Positions 50,675 to 58,718 of a stretch of DNA of 64,000 bases are shown here, piece by piece (positions within the stretch are counted from its first letter, which is position 1; every line of letters starts with the position of its first letter). A program made the position numbers and the translations under genes. Origin of the DNA: UBA1672 sp050633645 (GTDB lineage Bacteria; Pseudomonadota; Alphaproteobacteria; Micavibrionales; Micavibrionaceae); NCBI GenBank assembly GCA_050633645.1, contig JBOEGX010000002.1, positions 310,001-374,000 of the forward strand, given 5' to 3'. The notes beneath the pieces are model-generated. The model had not been told where the DNA came from and did not search any database. It was given only the letters and a program-made list of their open reading frames with translations.

Positions 50675-51676
50675 ATGGCGTCTTTTAATAACAATGCCGC
50701 AAATGACGAACAAATAGGTACACAAAGACCGACAGCACGGATTATAAGCATAATCCCCGCATTCGTGAGCGTGGCTGCAAATGATGAAACCCCCGTTGAT
50801 GTACAAAAAATAAAACCTCAGGCAACACAATCAGACACCCCCGATACAGACGCGGAAACTCCCACCGAACAAAAAAAGGGACTGTTCCGTGGAATGCTCT
50901 CATCTTATTCTGAAAAACGCGAGACCAAGGCAGATCAAAAAAACAGAATTGCTTTTGCGGCATATCTCAACGCCGACTCTACGAGCGAAGAAGATTTAAG
51001 AAAATGGGTTAAGAAAAACTTCAGCAGAGGCTCTATCGCTGAATATAAAGGCGATCAATCCCTTAACATTACTGAAAAAGATGTATTAAAACACCTTGAT
51101 GGTGGATTACTCAGCGGTCTTAGCAAAAAACAGCACAAAGCTCTGGCCGAAAAAAGAGAAGAACACATCAAGGACGAAGCCAATAAATTTTTCGAAAAAC
51201 ACGGATCAGAAACAGCCCTAGCCACCCCAAAAAAACTCGGTCGCGTGTCATATCTATCATCAAATTGGAAAGAGCAGCCAATCAAAAGCCTGTTCGGCGC
51301 GGCCGCAAATATTGGTGTCGCGGCAATCAACACCATGCCCGCGACCGTCGATTTAATACGCACAAGAAATCATTCAAAAAATGAAATCAAAAATGAGCAA
51401 GCCGACAGGCTTCTGACCATTGCCTTCCGCGATGCTGATAATATCTCAAAATCTGGAATACGCTCATGGCTTGAAAAGAATGAGAAAAATGGAAATCTCG
51501 CTCTATTTCAAGGCGATCATAAAGAATTAAAGGCATCCGTTGATGATGTTATGAAACATTTTCGTGGCATTTCCCGCGATCATAAAGATGCATTAATCGA
51601 CGCCAGCATTAACTATGACAAACGAAATGTTGCAAAAATAACCAACGACGCCTATGAATCTTTTGACATGGGCTAA
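50675..51676 (+). CDS. Uncharacterised protein with an internal duplication
   Basis: The 333-residue protein contains two related segments of about 75 residues (91-167 and 245-317). These begin RIAFAAYLNADSTSEEDLRKWVKKN and RLLTIAFRDADNISKSGIRSWLEKN, then IAEYKGDQSLNITEKDVLKHLDG and LALFQGDHKELKASVDDVMKHFRG, then KKQHKAL/RDHKDAL. Between them is a basic region with a hydrophobic segment (GAAANIGVAAINTM). The N-terminal 70 residues look disordered and acidic. There is no known family. The start at 50675 follows GGGTGA; a GTG at 50666 is possible. It lies 64 bases upstream of dnaX. Confidence 0.65.
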   Translation: MASFNNNAANDEQIGTQRPTARIISIIPAFVSVAANDETPVDVQKIKPQATQSDTPDTDAETPTEQKKGLFRGMLSSYSEKRETKADQKNRIAFAAYLNADSTSEEDLRKWVKKNFSRGSIAEYKGDQSLNITEKDVLKHLDGGLLSGLSKKQHKALAEKREEHIKDEANKFFEKHGSETALATPKKLGRVSYLSSNWKEQPIKSLFGAAANIGVAAINTMPATVDLIRTRNHSKNEIKNEQADRLLTIAFRDADNISKSGIRSWLEKNEKNGNLALFQGDHKELKASVDDVMKHFRGISRDHKDALIDASINYDKRNVAKITNDAYESFDMG

Positions 51677-51740
51677 GCTCAAGCCATAAAGACTCTCAAA
51701 ACCTGTTGCGCCCCCTTAAGAATCCATCTAAAAAGAATAT

Positions 51741-53486
51741 ATGGCAGAGGAAAAGAATAAACCCTATCGCGTTCTCGCGCGGAAATATCGTCCCCAAAAT
51801 TTTGACGAGCTTATCGGGCAAGACGCGCTTGTTCGCACTCTACAAAATGCAATAACATCTGGCCGCATTGCCCATGCCTTTATGCTCACGGGTGTGCGCG
51901 GAGTTGGAAAAACCACCACCGCACGCATCATCGCAAAAGCCCTCAATTACAAAGGCCCTGACGGAAAATCCGAGGCCACAACGGGCGACACATCCGACTG
52001 CCAACTTTGCCAAGCCATATCAGAAGACCGCCACCCCGACGTTATTGAAATGGATGCGGCCAGCCGTACGGGCGTTGATGACATCCGTGAAATATTGGAC
52101 GGCGTGCGTTACGCCCCAACCGAGGCACGCTATAAAATCTATGTGATTGACGAGGTGCATATGCTCTCGAAAAACGCATTTAACGCGCTTCTAAAAACAC
52201 TAGAAGAGCCGCCAGAGCATGTGAAATTCATCTTCGCGACAACCGAAATTCGCAAAGTTCCAATTACCGTGCTCTCACGCTGTCAACGCTTTGACCTTAA
52301 CCGCGTCGGCGCGGATATCCTGATCCCGCACTTCAAATCCATTTGCGATAAAGAAGGCGTAAAAGCCGAAGACGACGCCATATCCCTCATCGCCCGCGCG
52401 GCTGACGGCTCGGTGCGTGACGGCCTAAGCCTTCTTGACCAAGCAATCGCCTTAGCGGGGGAGAGCATTACATCGACACTGGTGCAAGACATGCTCGGCT
52501 TGGCCGACCGTGGTAAAAACCTCGACCTCCTCGAACACGCCCTAACAGGAAGAACCAAAGAAGCCTTAGACATCATGGATTACGTCCATAAAAACGGCGG
52601 CGCACCGTCCGTGGTTATTCAAGACTTGCTTGATCTTACACATTTGCTAACGCGCCTGCGCGCTGTCCCTGATTTCGAAGATACCAATCAGGCGCTCTCT
52701 GGCGATCAACTGACAAAGGCCAAAGACCTCGCGCAGAAACTATCCATGCCAACCCTAAGCAAGACATGGCAAATCCTGCTCAAGGGTTTAGCCGAAGTCA
52801 ACGAAGCGCCCAACCCGCAAAACGCGGGCGAAATGGTCATTATCCGCTTGGCATACGCCGCGAACCTGCCCGATCCATCCGATCTAATCAAAAAACTCAA
52901 AGACAACCCCGCGCCACAAAACACAGGCGCGCCGAATACGCCCTCACATAATGGCGGATCAAATGGCGGCAATGTCCACGCACAAGACTTCACACCCCCG
53001 CAATATATGAACGCACCCGCCGGACCAAACGGGCAGGAAACCGCGCACGCCGCGCCCATGCTTTCTGTCGTGCAAAACCCTGCCCCCATCAAATCCATTC
53101 AAACAATGGAAGATGTGGTGAGCCTATTGCGCGCCCACCAAGAAATCGCAATAGCCGAACATCTTGTTTTTTACGCGCACCCTGTCAAAATCAAACAAGG
53201 GCACGTACAGATCAGACTAAAAGAAGACGCGCCACCCGATTTATCACAGAATTTAAAAAAATCTCTGCAATCTATTACAAATGAAAACTGGATGGTTGTG
53301 ATATCAAATGATCGCGGCTCTGCCACTCTTGGCGAAATACAAGAATCAAAACGTTTACAAGAGCTCGCAGACGTGGCAAAAATGCCCGTAGTGGAAACAG
53401 TTTTAAATGTTTTCCCCGAGGCAGAACTTGTAAAAATCTTGCCAAAGGAAGAACCAAAAGAACAAGAACAACCCACAGAACATTGA
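51741..53486 (+). CDS. dnaX: DNA polymerase III subunits gamma and tau
   Basis: The 581-residue clamp-loader ATPase begins RVLARKYRPQNFDELIGQDALVRTL. It has Walker A GVRGVGKTTTARIIA, Walker B VIDEVHMLSKNAFNALLKTLEEPPEHVKFIFATTE, sensor and arginine finger (VLSRCQRFDL), and GSVRDGLSLLDQAIAL. A proline/glycine/asparagine-rich linker of about 70 residues and a C-terminal tau-like domain follow. In the usual four-cysteine zinc module only C-x2-C (DCQLC) is visible; the earlier two cysteines are replaced. ybaB follows 113 bases later, past a palindromic element. The usual third gene of the trio, recR, is missing. Confidence 0.97.
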   Translation: MAEEKNKPYRVLARKYRPQNFDELIGQDALVRTLQNAITSGRIAHAFMLTGVRGVGKTTTARIIAKALNYKGPDGKSEATTGDTSDCQLCQAISEDRHPDVIEMDAASRTGVDDIREILDGVRYAPTEARYKIYVIDEVHMLSKNAFNALLKTLEEPPEHVKFIFATTEIRKVPITVLSRCQRFDLNRVGADILIPHFKSICDKEGVKAEDDAISLIARAADGSVRDGLSLLDQAIALAGESITSTLVQDMLGLADRGKNLDLLEHALTGRTKEALDIMDYVHKNGGAPSVVIQDLLDLTHLLTRLRAVPDFEDTNQALSGDQLTKAKDLAQKLSMPTLSKTWQILLKGLAEVNEAPNPQNAGEMVIIRLAYAANLPDPSDLIKKLKDNPAPQNTGAPNTPSHNGGSNGGNVHAQDFTPPQYMNAPAGPNGQETAHAAPMLSVVQNPAPIKSIQTMEDVVSLLRAHQEIAIAEHLVFYAHPVKIKQGHVQIRLKEDAPPDLSQNLKKSLQSITNENWMVVISNDRGSATLGEIQESKRLQELADVAKMPVVETVLNVFPEAELVKILPKEEPKEQEQPTEH

Positions 53487-53509
53487 TTTAAGACGTAATC
53501 ATTCATATC

Positions 53510-53582
53510 TTTTTTGAGACAAGGCATGAATGACGAAGCGTATAATAATACGCGAGGATATGAATAACGATGTCTCAGAAAA
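53510..53582. repeat. Palindromic element copy C
   Basis: Arms TTTTTTGAGACA (53510-53521) and TGTCTCAGAAAA (53571-53582) form 12 pairs with one wobble. The 49-base core contains ATGACGAAGCGTATAA and ATACGCGAGGATATGAATAACGA, including the perfect hairpin GCGTAT-AATA-ATACGC. It lies between dnaX and ybaB, 17 bases before the latter's start, next to its ribosome-binding site AGAGGA. The core aligns with copies A and B. Confidence 0.7.
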
Positions 53583-53599
53583 TAGAGGAATGATTAAAA

Positions 53600-53929
53600 A
53601 TGTTTGATATGCAAAAAATGATGAAACAAGCACAAGAAATGCAATTTAAGTTGCAAGAAGTGCAAGAAAAACTAAAAGACATCGAAGTCCAAGCCGAATC
53701 TGGTGGCGGCCTTGTTAAGGTAACATCAACATGTGCGGGCACAATTACAAAAGTTGAAATCGACGAAAGCCTAATGACTTCTGATAAAGAAACTCTCGAA
53801 GACCTTATCATCGCGGCAATGAACACCGTAAATGATGTCAAGGATGAGCGCATTAAAAAAGAAACAGCCGCAATGATGGAAGGCCTTGGCCTCCCCGCTG
53901 ATGCTGCTGGCGGACTTCCCCCAATGTAA
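53600..53929 (+). CDS. ybaB: YbaB/EbfC-family nucleoid-associated protein
   Basis: The 109-residue protein starts MFDMQKMMKQAQEMQFKLQEVQEKL. It has the conserved DIEVQAESGGGLVKVTSTCAGTITKVEIDESLM core and a C-terminal GLGLPADAAGGLPPM. The family forms dimers with a tweezer-like fold that bind DNA and influence nucleoid organisation. It follows dnaX in the usual order, and an SDR gene follows it after 16 bases. The ribosome-binding site is AGAGGA. Confidence 0.96.
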   Translation: MFDMQKMMKQAQEMQFKLQEVQEKLKDIEVQAESGGGLVKVTSTCAGTITKVEIDESLMTSDKETLEDLIIAAMNTVNDVKDERIKKETAAMMEGLGLPADAAGGLPPM

Positions 53930-53945
53930 GAAAAAAGGAAACGAC

Positions 53946-54695
53946 ATGCCCCATATTCCAAAAACTGTATTAATTACAGGCGCAACAGGTGATTTCGGAA
54001 TCGCCTTTGCAAAAAAATTTGCGGCAGCCGGGTCCAACCTTATCCTACACGGACGTAATCAGGAAAAGCTTGATCTCTTAAAAGAAAGCTTTCCTGATGC
54101 GAAAACGCTTTGCTTTGATATTGGCGATCACAACGCCATTACTGATGCATTAAAAAATATTGATGCGCCCGATTTACTCATCAACAATGCGGGCGGCGCA
54201 ATTGGCCAAGAACCGGCTTATGATGCAAAATTAGAAGACTGGTTAAATATGGTGAATATCAACGTCACCGGCCTTATTACAACAACAAATATGATTTTAC
54301 CCAAAATGGTTGCGCGTCAATCTGGCCACATTATCAATATCGGATCAGTCGCAGGAAACTACGCCTATGCTGGTGGACATGTTTATAACGGATGCAAAGC
54401 CTTCGTCCGATTTTTCTCCGGCGCATTACGAAGCGACCTCATCGACAAAAACATCCGCATCACAAATATCGAACCAGGCATGGTGGAAACACAATTCTCT
54501 CTGGTTCGTTTCAAAGGCGATAAAGACAAAGCCGATGCCGTATATGCGGGCGCAGACGCCCTACAAGCCGACGATATCGCCGAAAGCGTATTCTGGGTGG
54601 CGTCTCAACCCCCACATGTAAACATCTCAAGATTAGAAGTAATGAGCACAACCCAAGCAACGGGCAGCCTCGCGGTACATCGGAAAACAGCATGA
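53946..54695 (+). CDS. Short-chain dehydrogenase/reductase
   Basis: The 249-residue protein has the Rossmann TGATGDFGIAFAKKFAAAG motif, then NNAGG and the catalytic Ser and Tyr-x3-Lys (GSVAGNYAYAGGHVYNGCK). The later part has NIRITNIEPGMVETQFS and KADAVYAGADALQADDIAE, as in the YdfG subgroup (3-hydroxy acid dehydrogenases). NAD(P) specificity and substrate are not determined, but the YdfG-like end favours NADP and beta-hydroxy acids. It overlaps xthA by 4 bases (ATGA). The start at 53946 follows AAAGGAAAC. Confidence 0.92.
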   Translation: MPHIPKTVLITGATGDFGIAFAKKFAAAGSNLILHGRNQEKLDLLKESFPDAKTLCFDIGDHNAITDALKNIDAPDLLINNAGGAIGQEPAYDAKLEDWLNMVNINVTGLITTTNMILPKMVARQSGHIINIGSVAGNYAYAGGHVYNGCKAFVRFFSGALRSDLIDKNIRITNIEPGMVETQFSLVRFKGDKDKADAVYAGADALQADDIAESVFWVASQPPHVNISRLEVMSTTQATGSLAVHRKTA

Positions 54696-55480
54696 AAATA
54701 ACAACATGGAACATCAACTCGGTTCGCCTGCGCGCACCCATGGTGCTTGACTTCATCACCGAAACAAACCCCGATGTCATCTGCTTACAAGAAACCAAAA
54801 CCCCTGATGAACATTTCCCCGCCCAAACCTTTATTGATGCGGGATATAAACACATCCATTTCAACGGCATGAAGGGCTATAACGGCGTTGCAATACTATC
54901 AAAACACCCATTTGAAAACCCGAAAATTCATAACCGCGTTGGCAAAAGCGATAGCCGCCATATCTCCGTCACCTTCCCAAAATTAGAGCTTCACAATATC
55001 TACATCCCCGCTGGCGGCGATGAGCCCGACCGCGAGATCAACGAAAAATTCGGCCATAAGCTCGACTTTATCGATGAAATGACGGACTTCTTCACAAGCA
55101 ATTATACAAGCAACGACAATCTCATGGTCGTCGGTGATTTCAACATCGCCCCGATGGAACACGACGTCTGGTCACACAAACAACTGCTCAAAGTCGTCTC
55201 CCACACCCCAATAGAGGTTGAACGCCTTGGTCTTATGCAAAAATCACTGGATTGGGTAGACACATCCCGCCACTTCATCCCCGAAGATGAGAAATGCTAC
55301 ACTTGGTGGTCATACCGCAATCGAGACTGGAAAAAATCAAACAGAGGACGCAGGCTGGATCATATTTGGGTGACGCCGCCCCTCAAAGACGCGCTCAAAA
55401 CCCACGACATTCATTCCCATTTCCGTGATAAAGAAAAACCCAGCGACCACGCCCCAATTATTATTGGGCTGTCTCTTTAA
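54692..55480 (+). CDS. xthA: Exodeoxyribonuclease III (AP endonuclease)
   Basis: XthA cuts abasic sites and removes 3' blocks in base-excision repair. The 262-residue protein has MKITTWNINSVRLR, PDVICLQETKTPDEHFP, GYNGVAILSK, YIPAGGDEPDRE, the metal-binding GDFNIAPMEHDVW, and YTWWSYRNRDWKKSNRGRRLDHIW. It ends with SDHAPIII, all expected catalytic groups. It begins in the stop of the upstream SDR gene and is convergent with the DUF1223-like gene after 3 bases. Confidence 0.97.
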   Translation: MKITTWNINSVRLRAPMVLDFITETNPDVICLQETKTPDEHFPAQTFIDAGYKHIHFNGMKGYNGVAILSKHPFENPKIHNRVGKSDSRHISVTFPKLELHNIYIPAGGDEPDREINEKFGHKLDFIDEMTDFFTSNYTSNDNLMVVGDFNIAPMEHDVWSHKQLLKVVSHTPIEVERLGLMQKSLDWVDTSRHFIPEDEKCYTWWSYRNRDWKKSNRGRRLDHIWVTPPLKDALKTHDIHSHFRDKEKPSDHAPIIIGLSL

Positions 55481-55483
55481 AAA

Positions 55484-56353
55484 TTACTGCGCCAAAACCT
55501 CAGGATTCGGATTAGAGCGCAACTCAATATCGAGCGGCTTACTATGCAATAAAACATTATTCTGCTCGGCAACGGATAAAACCTCACCCACCGCAACAAC
55601 CGCGCCATAATCATCACCCTTATGCAGGGCAACAACATAGCTCAAATCCTGATAACCACTCCCCACCAGCTCCGTCAAAGAATCAAGCGAAAAACTCGCA
55701 TCCATCGCGCGTCCATCCCATATCGCAATCTTTTCACGACTAACAATCGGGCGCACAAAATACGGAACAAGGCGCTCTTTCGTCACAAACGGAACGCTCT
55801 GCCCTGCCGCCAACCGCTCTTGAATATCGTCCGTCAAATTCACATCGGGGTCAACGACCATTGTCTCATCCCCTTGTGTCGGCGCAAACGCATATAAAAA
55901 CAAATTTCCAGATTTCACATTTTCTATTTCAGGAACAGAAACATAAATTACATTACTCTCAACCCTAACAGAAATAGGCTTAACCTCATCCGTGCGCCCC
56001 ATTTTAATCGCAGGATCAAGATCATCATAAAACGCTTCCCACTGCCCATTTATAATAACCATAGGCACTCTTTCACCCCAAAAAGATTGCCGCCGCGCAT
56101 ATTCTGCCGAACGATCATTACAGAATTGATGCGTATATTTTTTACTCATATTTTCGTCATCAAATTTTTTTCTGCAATTAATAAAAATCACATTATCATG
56201 CTCACGCAGCATAGAAAAAACCGCATCTTGCACCTTCATATCCGCGCCGCAACCATTCATCCCGAACATCTCAACAAAAACAGGCGGCTTCGCATAGGAA
56301 GCTTGCGTCATCGACACAAAAACCCCAATGCCCATAAGCATCTTTTTTAGCAT
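55484..56353 (-). CDS. Exported DUF1223-like (thioredoxin-fold) protein
   Basis: The 289-residue precursor has a signal peptide (LMGIGVFVSMTQASYA). The mature start PPVFVEMFGMNGCGADMKVQDAVFSMLREHDNVIFINCR is followed by FCNDRSAEYARRQSFWGERVPMVIINGQWEAFYDD. This follows the DUF1223 plan (VVELFTSQGCSSCPPAD... with R..Y ... P.MVVNG), but the CxxC redox motif is not kept: only one Cys (GCGAD) is at the site. A redox role is therefore uncertain. ATG 56353 is preferred since AGGGAG lies 7 bases before it. That site overlaps the stop of the upstream DUF1674 gene, showing coupling. Confidence 0.8.
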   Translation of the reverse strand: MLKKMLMGIGVFVSMTQASYAKPPVFVEMFGMNGCGADMKVQDAVFSMLREHDNVIFINCRKKFDDENMSKKYTHQFCNDRSAEYARRQSFWGERVPMVIINGQWEAFYDDLDPAIKMGRTDEVKPISVRVESNVIYVSVPEIENVKSGNLFLYAFAPTQGDETMVVDPDVNLTDDIQERLAAGQSVPFVTKERLVPYFVRPIVSREKIAIWDGRAMDASFSLDSLTELVGSGYQDLSYVVALHKGDDYGAVVAVGEVLSVAEQNNVLLHSKPLDIELRSNPNPEVLAQ

Positions 56354-56364
56354 AACCATTCTCC

Positions 56365-56532
56365 CTAGAAATCTGAACATCGTCCATTCACTTCCCAATC
56401 ACCAAACCGCGTTGGCTCCGGGCGCTTTTCAAAACCACCAATTTCTTTTTCACGCGCCCCACCATCTTCACCCTTCTCAGAGAAAGATTTTTTTGTATCA
56501 GGCGTTTCTATGCTTGGTTTTTCTTCGCTCAT
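56365..56532 (-). CDS. DUF1674 protein, succinate dehydrogenase assembly factor 4-like
   Basis: The 55-residue protein ends in the invariant DUF1674 block GGFEKRPEPTRFGDWEVNGRCSDF, preceded by AREKEI. Relatives are the mitochondrial and alphaproteobacterial SDHAF4 proteins, which help assemble flavinylated SDH. The chosen ATG (56532) starts MSEEKPSIETPD and lies within a longer frame whose first 30 codons overlap the divergent rsmB gene. It is coupled with the downstream DUF1223-like gene, whose ribosome-binding site begins at its stop codon. No sdh genes are nearby. Confidence 0.85.
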   Translation of the reverse strand: MSEEKPSIETPDTKKSFSEKGEDGGAREKEIGGFEKRPEPTRFGDWEVNGRCSDF

Positions 56533-56567
56533 ACCCGATACTAAGCCAAAAGAGAGTAAACGATCAA

Positions 56568-57905
56568 ATGAATTCAACAATAAACACCGAAACATCCGAA
56601 AATCAAGACGACCTCGCATCACGCAAATGTGCGTTAAAAATGCTTGGGCAAATCATAGACCGCAAAAACGCACTGGACGTCACGCTTGATCTGTCTCCCG
56701 AATACGCCGCCCTCGAAGGCCGTGATCGTGCCTTTACCCGCATGCTTCTTTCAACAACTTTACGCCGCCTAGGGCAAATTGACGACTTGATCGCCTTCGC
56801 CCAAGACCGCCCCGATGCGCTCAAAACACCCGCCCTTAAAAACATTCTACGCCTCGGCATCACACAAATGTTCTTCATGGAAGTCCCCGACCACGCCAGC
56901 GTCGATACATCCGTGCGCCTTGCCGAATTTATGCGCCTTGAAAAACAAAAAAGCTTCGTCAACGGCTTACTTCGTACCCTAGGGCGCGATGGAAAATGCC
57001 GCCTTGAAAAACAAGACGCCCCACGTCTCAACACACCTGAATGGCTGCTTAAAATCTGGATCGAAGATTACGGCCTAAACACCGCGGCGCAAATCGCCAC
57101 CGCCAATATGAACGAGGCCGCTCTCGACATCACCGTCAAGGACAAATCAGACCGCGCCTATTTCGGCAACGCCCTTCAGGCCACCGAACTTTCAACAGGA
57201 TCTCTGCGCCGCATAACACGCGGCAACGTCAAACAACTTGATGGCTTTGACGATGGAAAATGGTGGGTACAAGACGCCGCCGCCGCAATCCCCGCAACAT
57301 TATTCGGTGATATCTCAGACCAGCACGTCATTGATATGTGCGCCGCCCCAGGCGGAAAGACCCTACAACTGGCCAGCATGGGCGCAAACGTCACCGCCAT
57401 TGACCGCTCCGCCAAACGCCTCAAACGCGTGCGCGAAAACTTAACCCGTATGGGCTTACAAGATAATGTCACCATCGAGACCGCCGATGCCGCCGCATGG
57501 AATCCCAAAGAACCCCCAACGTATATTCTATTAGACGCGCCATGCTCCGCCACGGGCACAATCCGCCGCCATCCTGATAATGTGTATCTAAAATCCCCCG
57601 AAGACATCGCCCGCCTTTGCACCATCCAAGAACGCCTGCTTAACCACGCCGCCAATATCATCGCATCAGGTGGCACAATTATATATTGCACCTGCTCTCT
57701 TCAAAAAGACGAAGGCGAACACCAAATCGATAGATTCTTAGAAGAAAATCCAAACTTCAAACGCACCCCCATCATCGCCAATGAGGTTGGAAAATACGCC
57801 GAACTCATCAACGAAAACGGCGACATCCGCATCCTACCCTCTATGCTCTCCGCCCAAGGCGGCATAGATGGGTTTTTTATATCGCGCCTAACAAAAGCAA
57901 AATAA
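56568..57905 (+). CDS. rsmB: 16S rRNA m5C methyltransferase RsmB/NOP-family
   Basis: RsmB methylates C967 of 16S rRNA. The 445-residue protein has an N-terminal NusB-like helical domain (ASRKCALKMLGQIIDRKNALDVTL...). The SAM-dependent methyltransferase domain has DMCAAPGGKTLQLA, LLDAPCSATGTIRRHPD (catalytic PC) and IIYCTCSLQKDEGEHQI (TC motif with the second cysteine). Everything needed for activity is visible. The start at 56568 is chosen at the beginning of homology. The frame extends upstream without support. It is divergent from DUF1674 and is followed by rpe after 135 bases. Confidence 0.95.
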   Translation: MNSTINTETSENQDDLASRKCALKMLGQIIDRKNALDVTLDLSPEYAALEGRDRAFTRMLLSTTLRRLGQIDDLIAFAQDRPDALKTPALKNILRLGITQMFFMEVPDHASVDTSVRLAEFMRLEKQKSFVNGLLRTLGRDGKCRLEKQDAPRLNTPEWLLKIWIEDYGLNTAAQIATANMNEAALDITVKDKSDRAYFGNALQATELSTGSLRRITRGNVKQLDGFDDGKWWVQDAAAAIPATLFGDISDQHVIDMCAAPGGKTLQLASMGANVTAIDRSAKRLKRVRENLTRMGLQDNVTIETADAAAWNPKEPPTYILLDAPCSATGTIRRHPDNVYLKSPEDIARLCTIQERLLNHAANIIASGGTIIYCTCSLQKDEGEHQIDRFLEENPNFKRTPIIANEVGKYAELINENGDIRILPSMLSAQGGIDGFFISRLTKAK

Positions 57906-58040
57906 TTCCTCCGAATAATTCCCTTGTGGATATGACTGCAAATTTCTGGTAATATTCATGCCGTAGTGTCTATACTGCGCCTTCTTTGATTCGCACCTCC
58001 CCTGAATCACCTTTTCAAGTCTATCGAGTAAGAGTAAAAA

Positions 58041-58700
58041 ATGCCTGCAAACCCAATAAAAATCTCGCCATCAATCCTGTCTGCCGACTTCTCAAAACTT
58101 GGCGAAGAAGTCGCCGCCATTGATAAGGCCGGTGCGGATTATATCCATATCGATGTAATGGACGGACATTTTGTACCAAACCTCACCTTCGGCGCACCCG
58201 TAGTCAAGGCCATTCGCAAATGCACGGACAAGCTTTTCGATGTCCACCTCATGATCACCCCCGTCGATCCCCTAATCGACAGCTTCGTTGACGCAGGCTC
58301 CGAAATCATCACCGCCCATGTAGAGGCCGGCCCCCATCTTCACCGCACCTTGCAACGTATCAAGGCCAAGGGCGTAAAGGCAGGCGTAGCGCTTAACCCA
58401 CACACACCCATCGAATCCATCAAACACGTCATGGATATGGTTGACCTCATCCTCATCATGACCGTAAACCCAGGCTTCGGCGGCCAAAGCTTCATCCCCG
58501 TTCTTGATAAAATCACCGCCGCCCGCCAAATGATCGACGCCACAGGCCGCAATATCGACCTTGAAATCGATGGCGGCGTAAATCCACAAACCGCAAAACA
58601 AGTCATCACCGCAGGCGCAAACGTCCTCGTCGCAGGCACAGCCGTCTTCAAAGATGGCCCAGAGCATTACGCGCGCAACATCAAAGCCTTAAGACCGTAA
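58041..58700 (+). CDS. rpe: Ribulose-phosphate 3-epimerase
   Basis: Rpe interconverts ribulose 5-phosphate and xylulose 5-phosphate in the pentose-phosphate pathway. The 219-residue TIM barrel shows ISPSILSADFSKLGEEV, YIHIDVMDGHFVPNLTFG, FDVHLMI, ITAHVEA, VNPGFGGQSFIP, LEIDGGVNPQTA and VLVAGTAVF, the complete metal and phosphate site motifs. It precedes the heparinase family gene by 18 bases, an order common in alphaproteobacteria. Confidence 0.98.
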   Translation: MPANPIKISPSILSADFSKLGEEVAAIDKAGADYIHIDVMDGHFVPNLTFGAPVVKAIRKCTDKLFDVHLMITPVDPLIDSFVDAGSEIITAHVEAGPHLHRTLQRIKAKGVKAGVALNPHTPIESIKHVMDMVDLILIMTVNPGFGGQSFIPVLDKITAARQMIDATGRNIDLEIDGGVNPQTAKQVITAGANVLVAGTAVFKDGPEHYARNIKALRP

Positions 58701-58718
58701 GTAAAAAGGAGAAGACAC

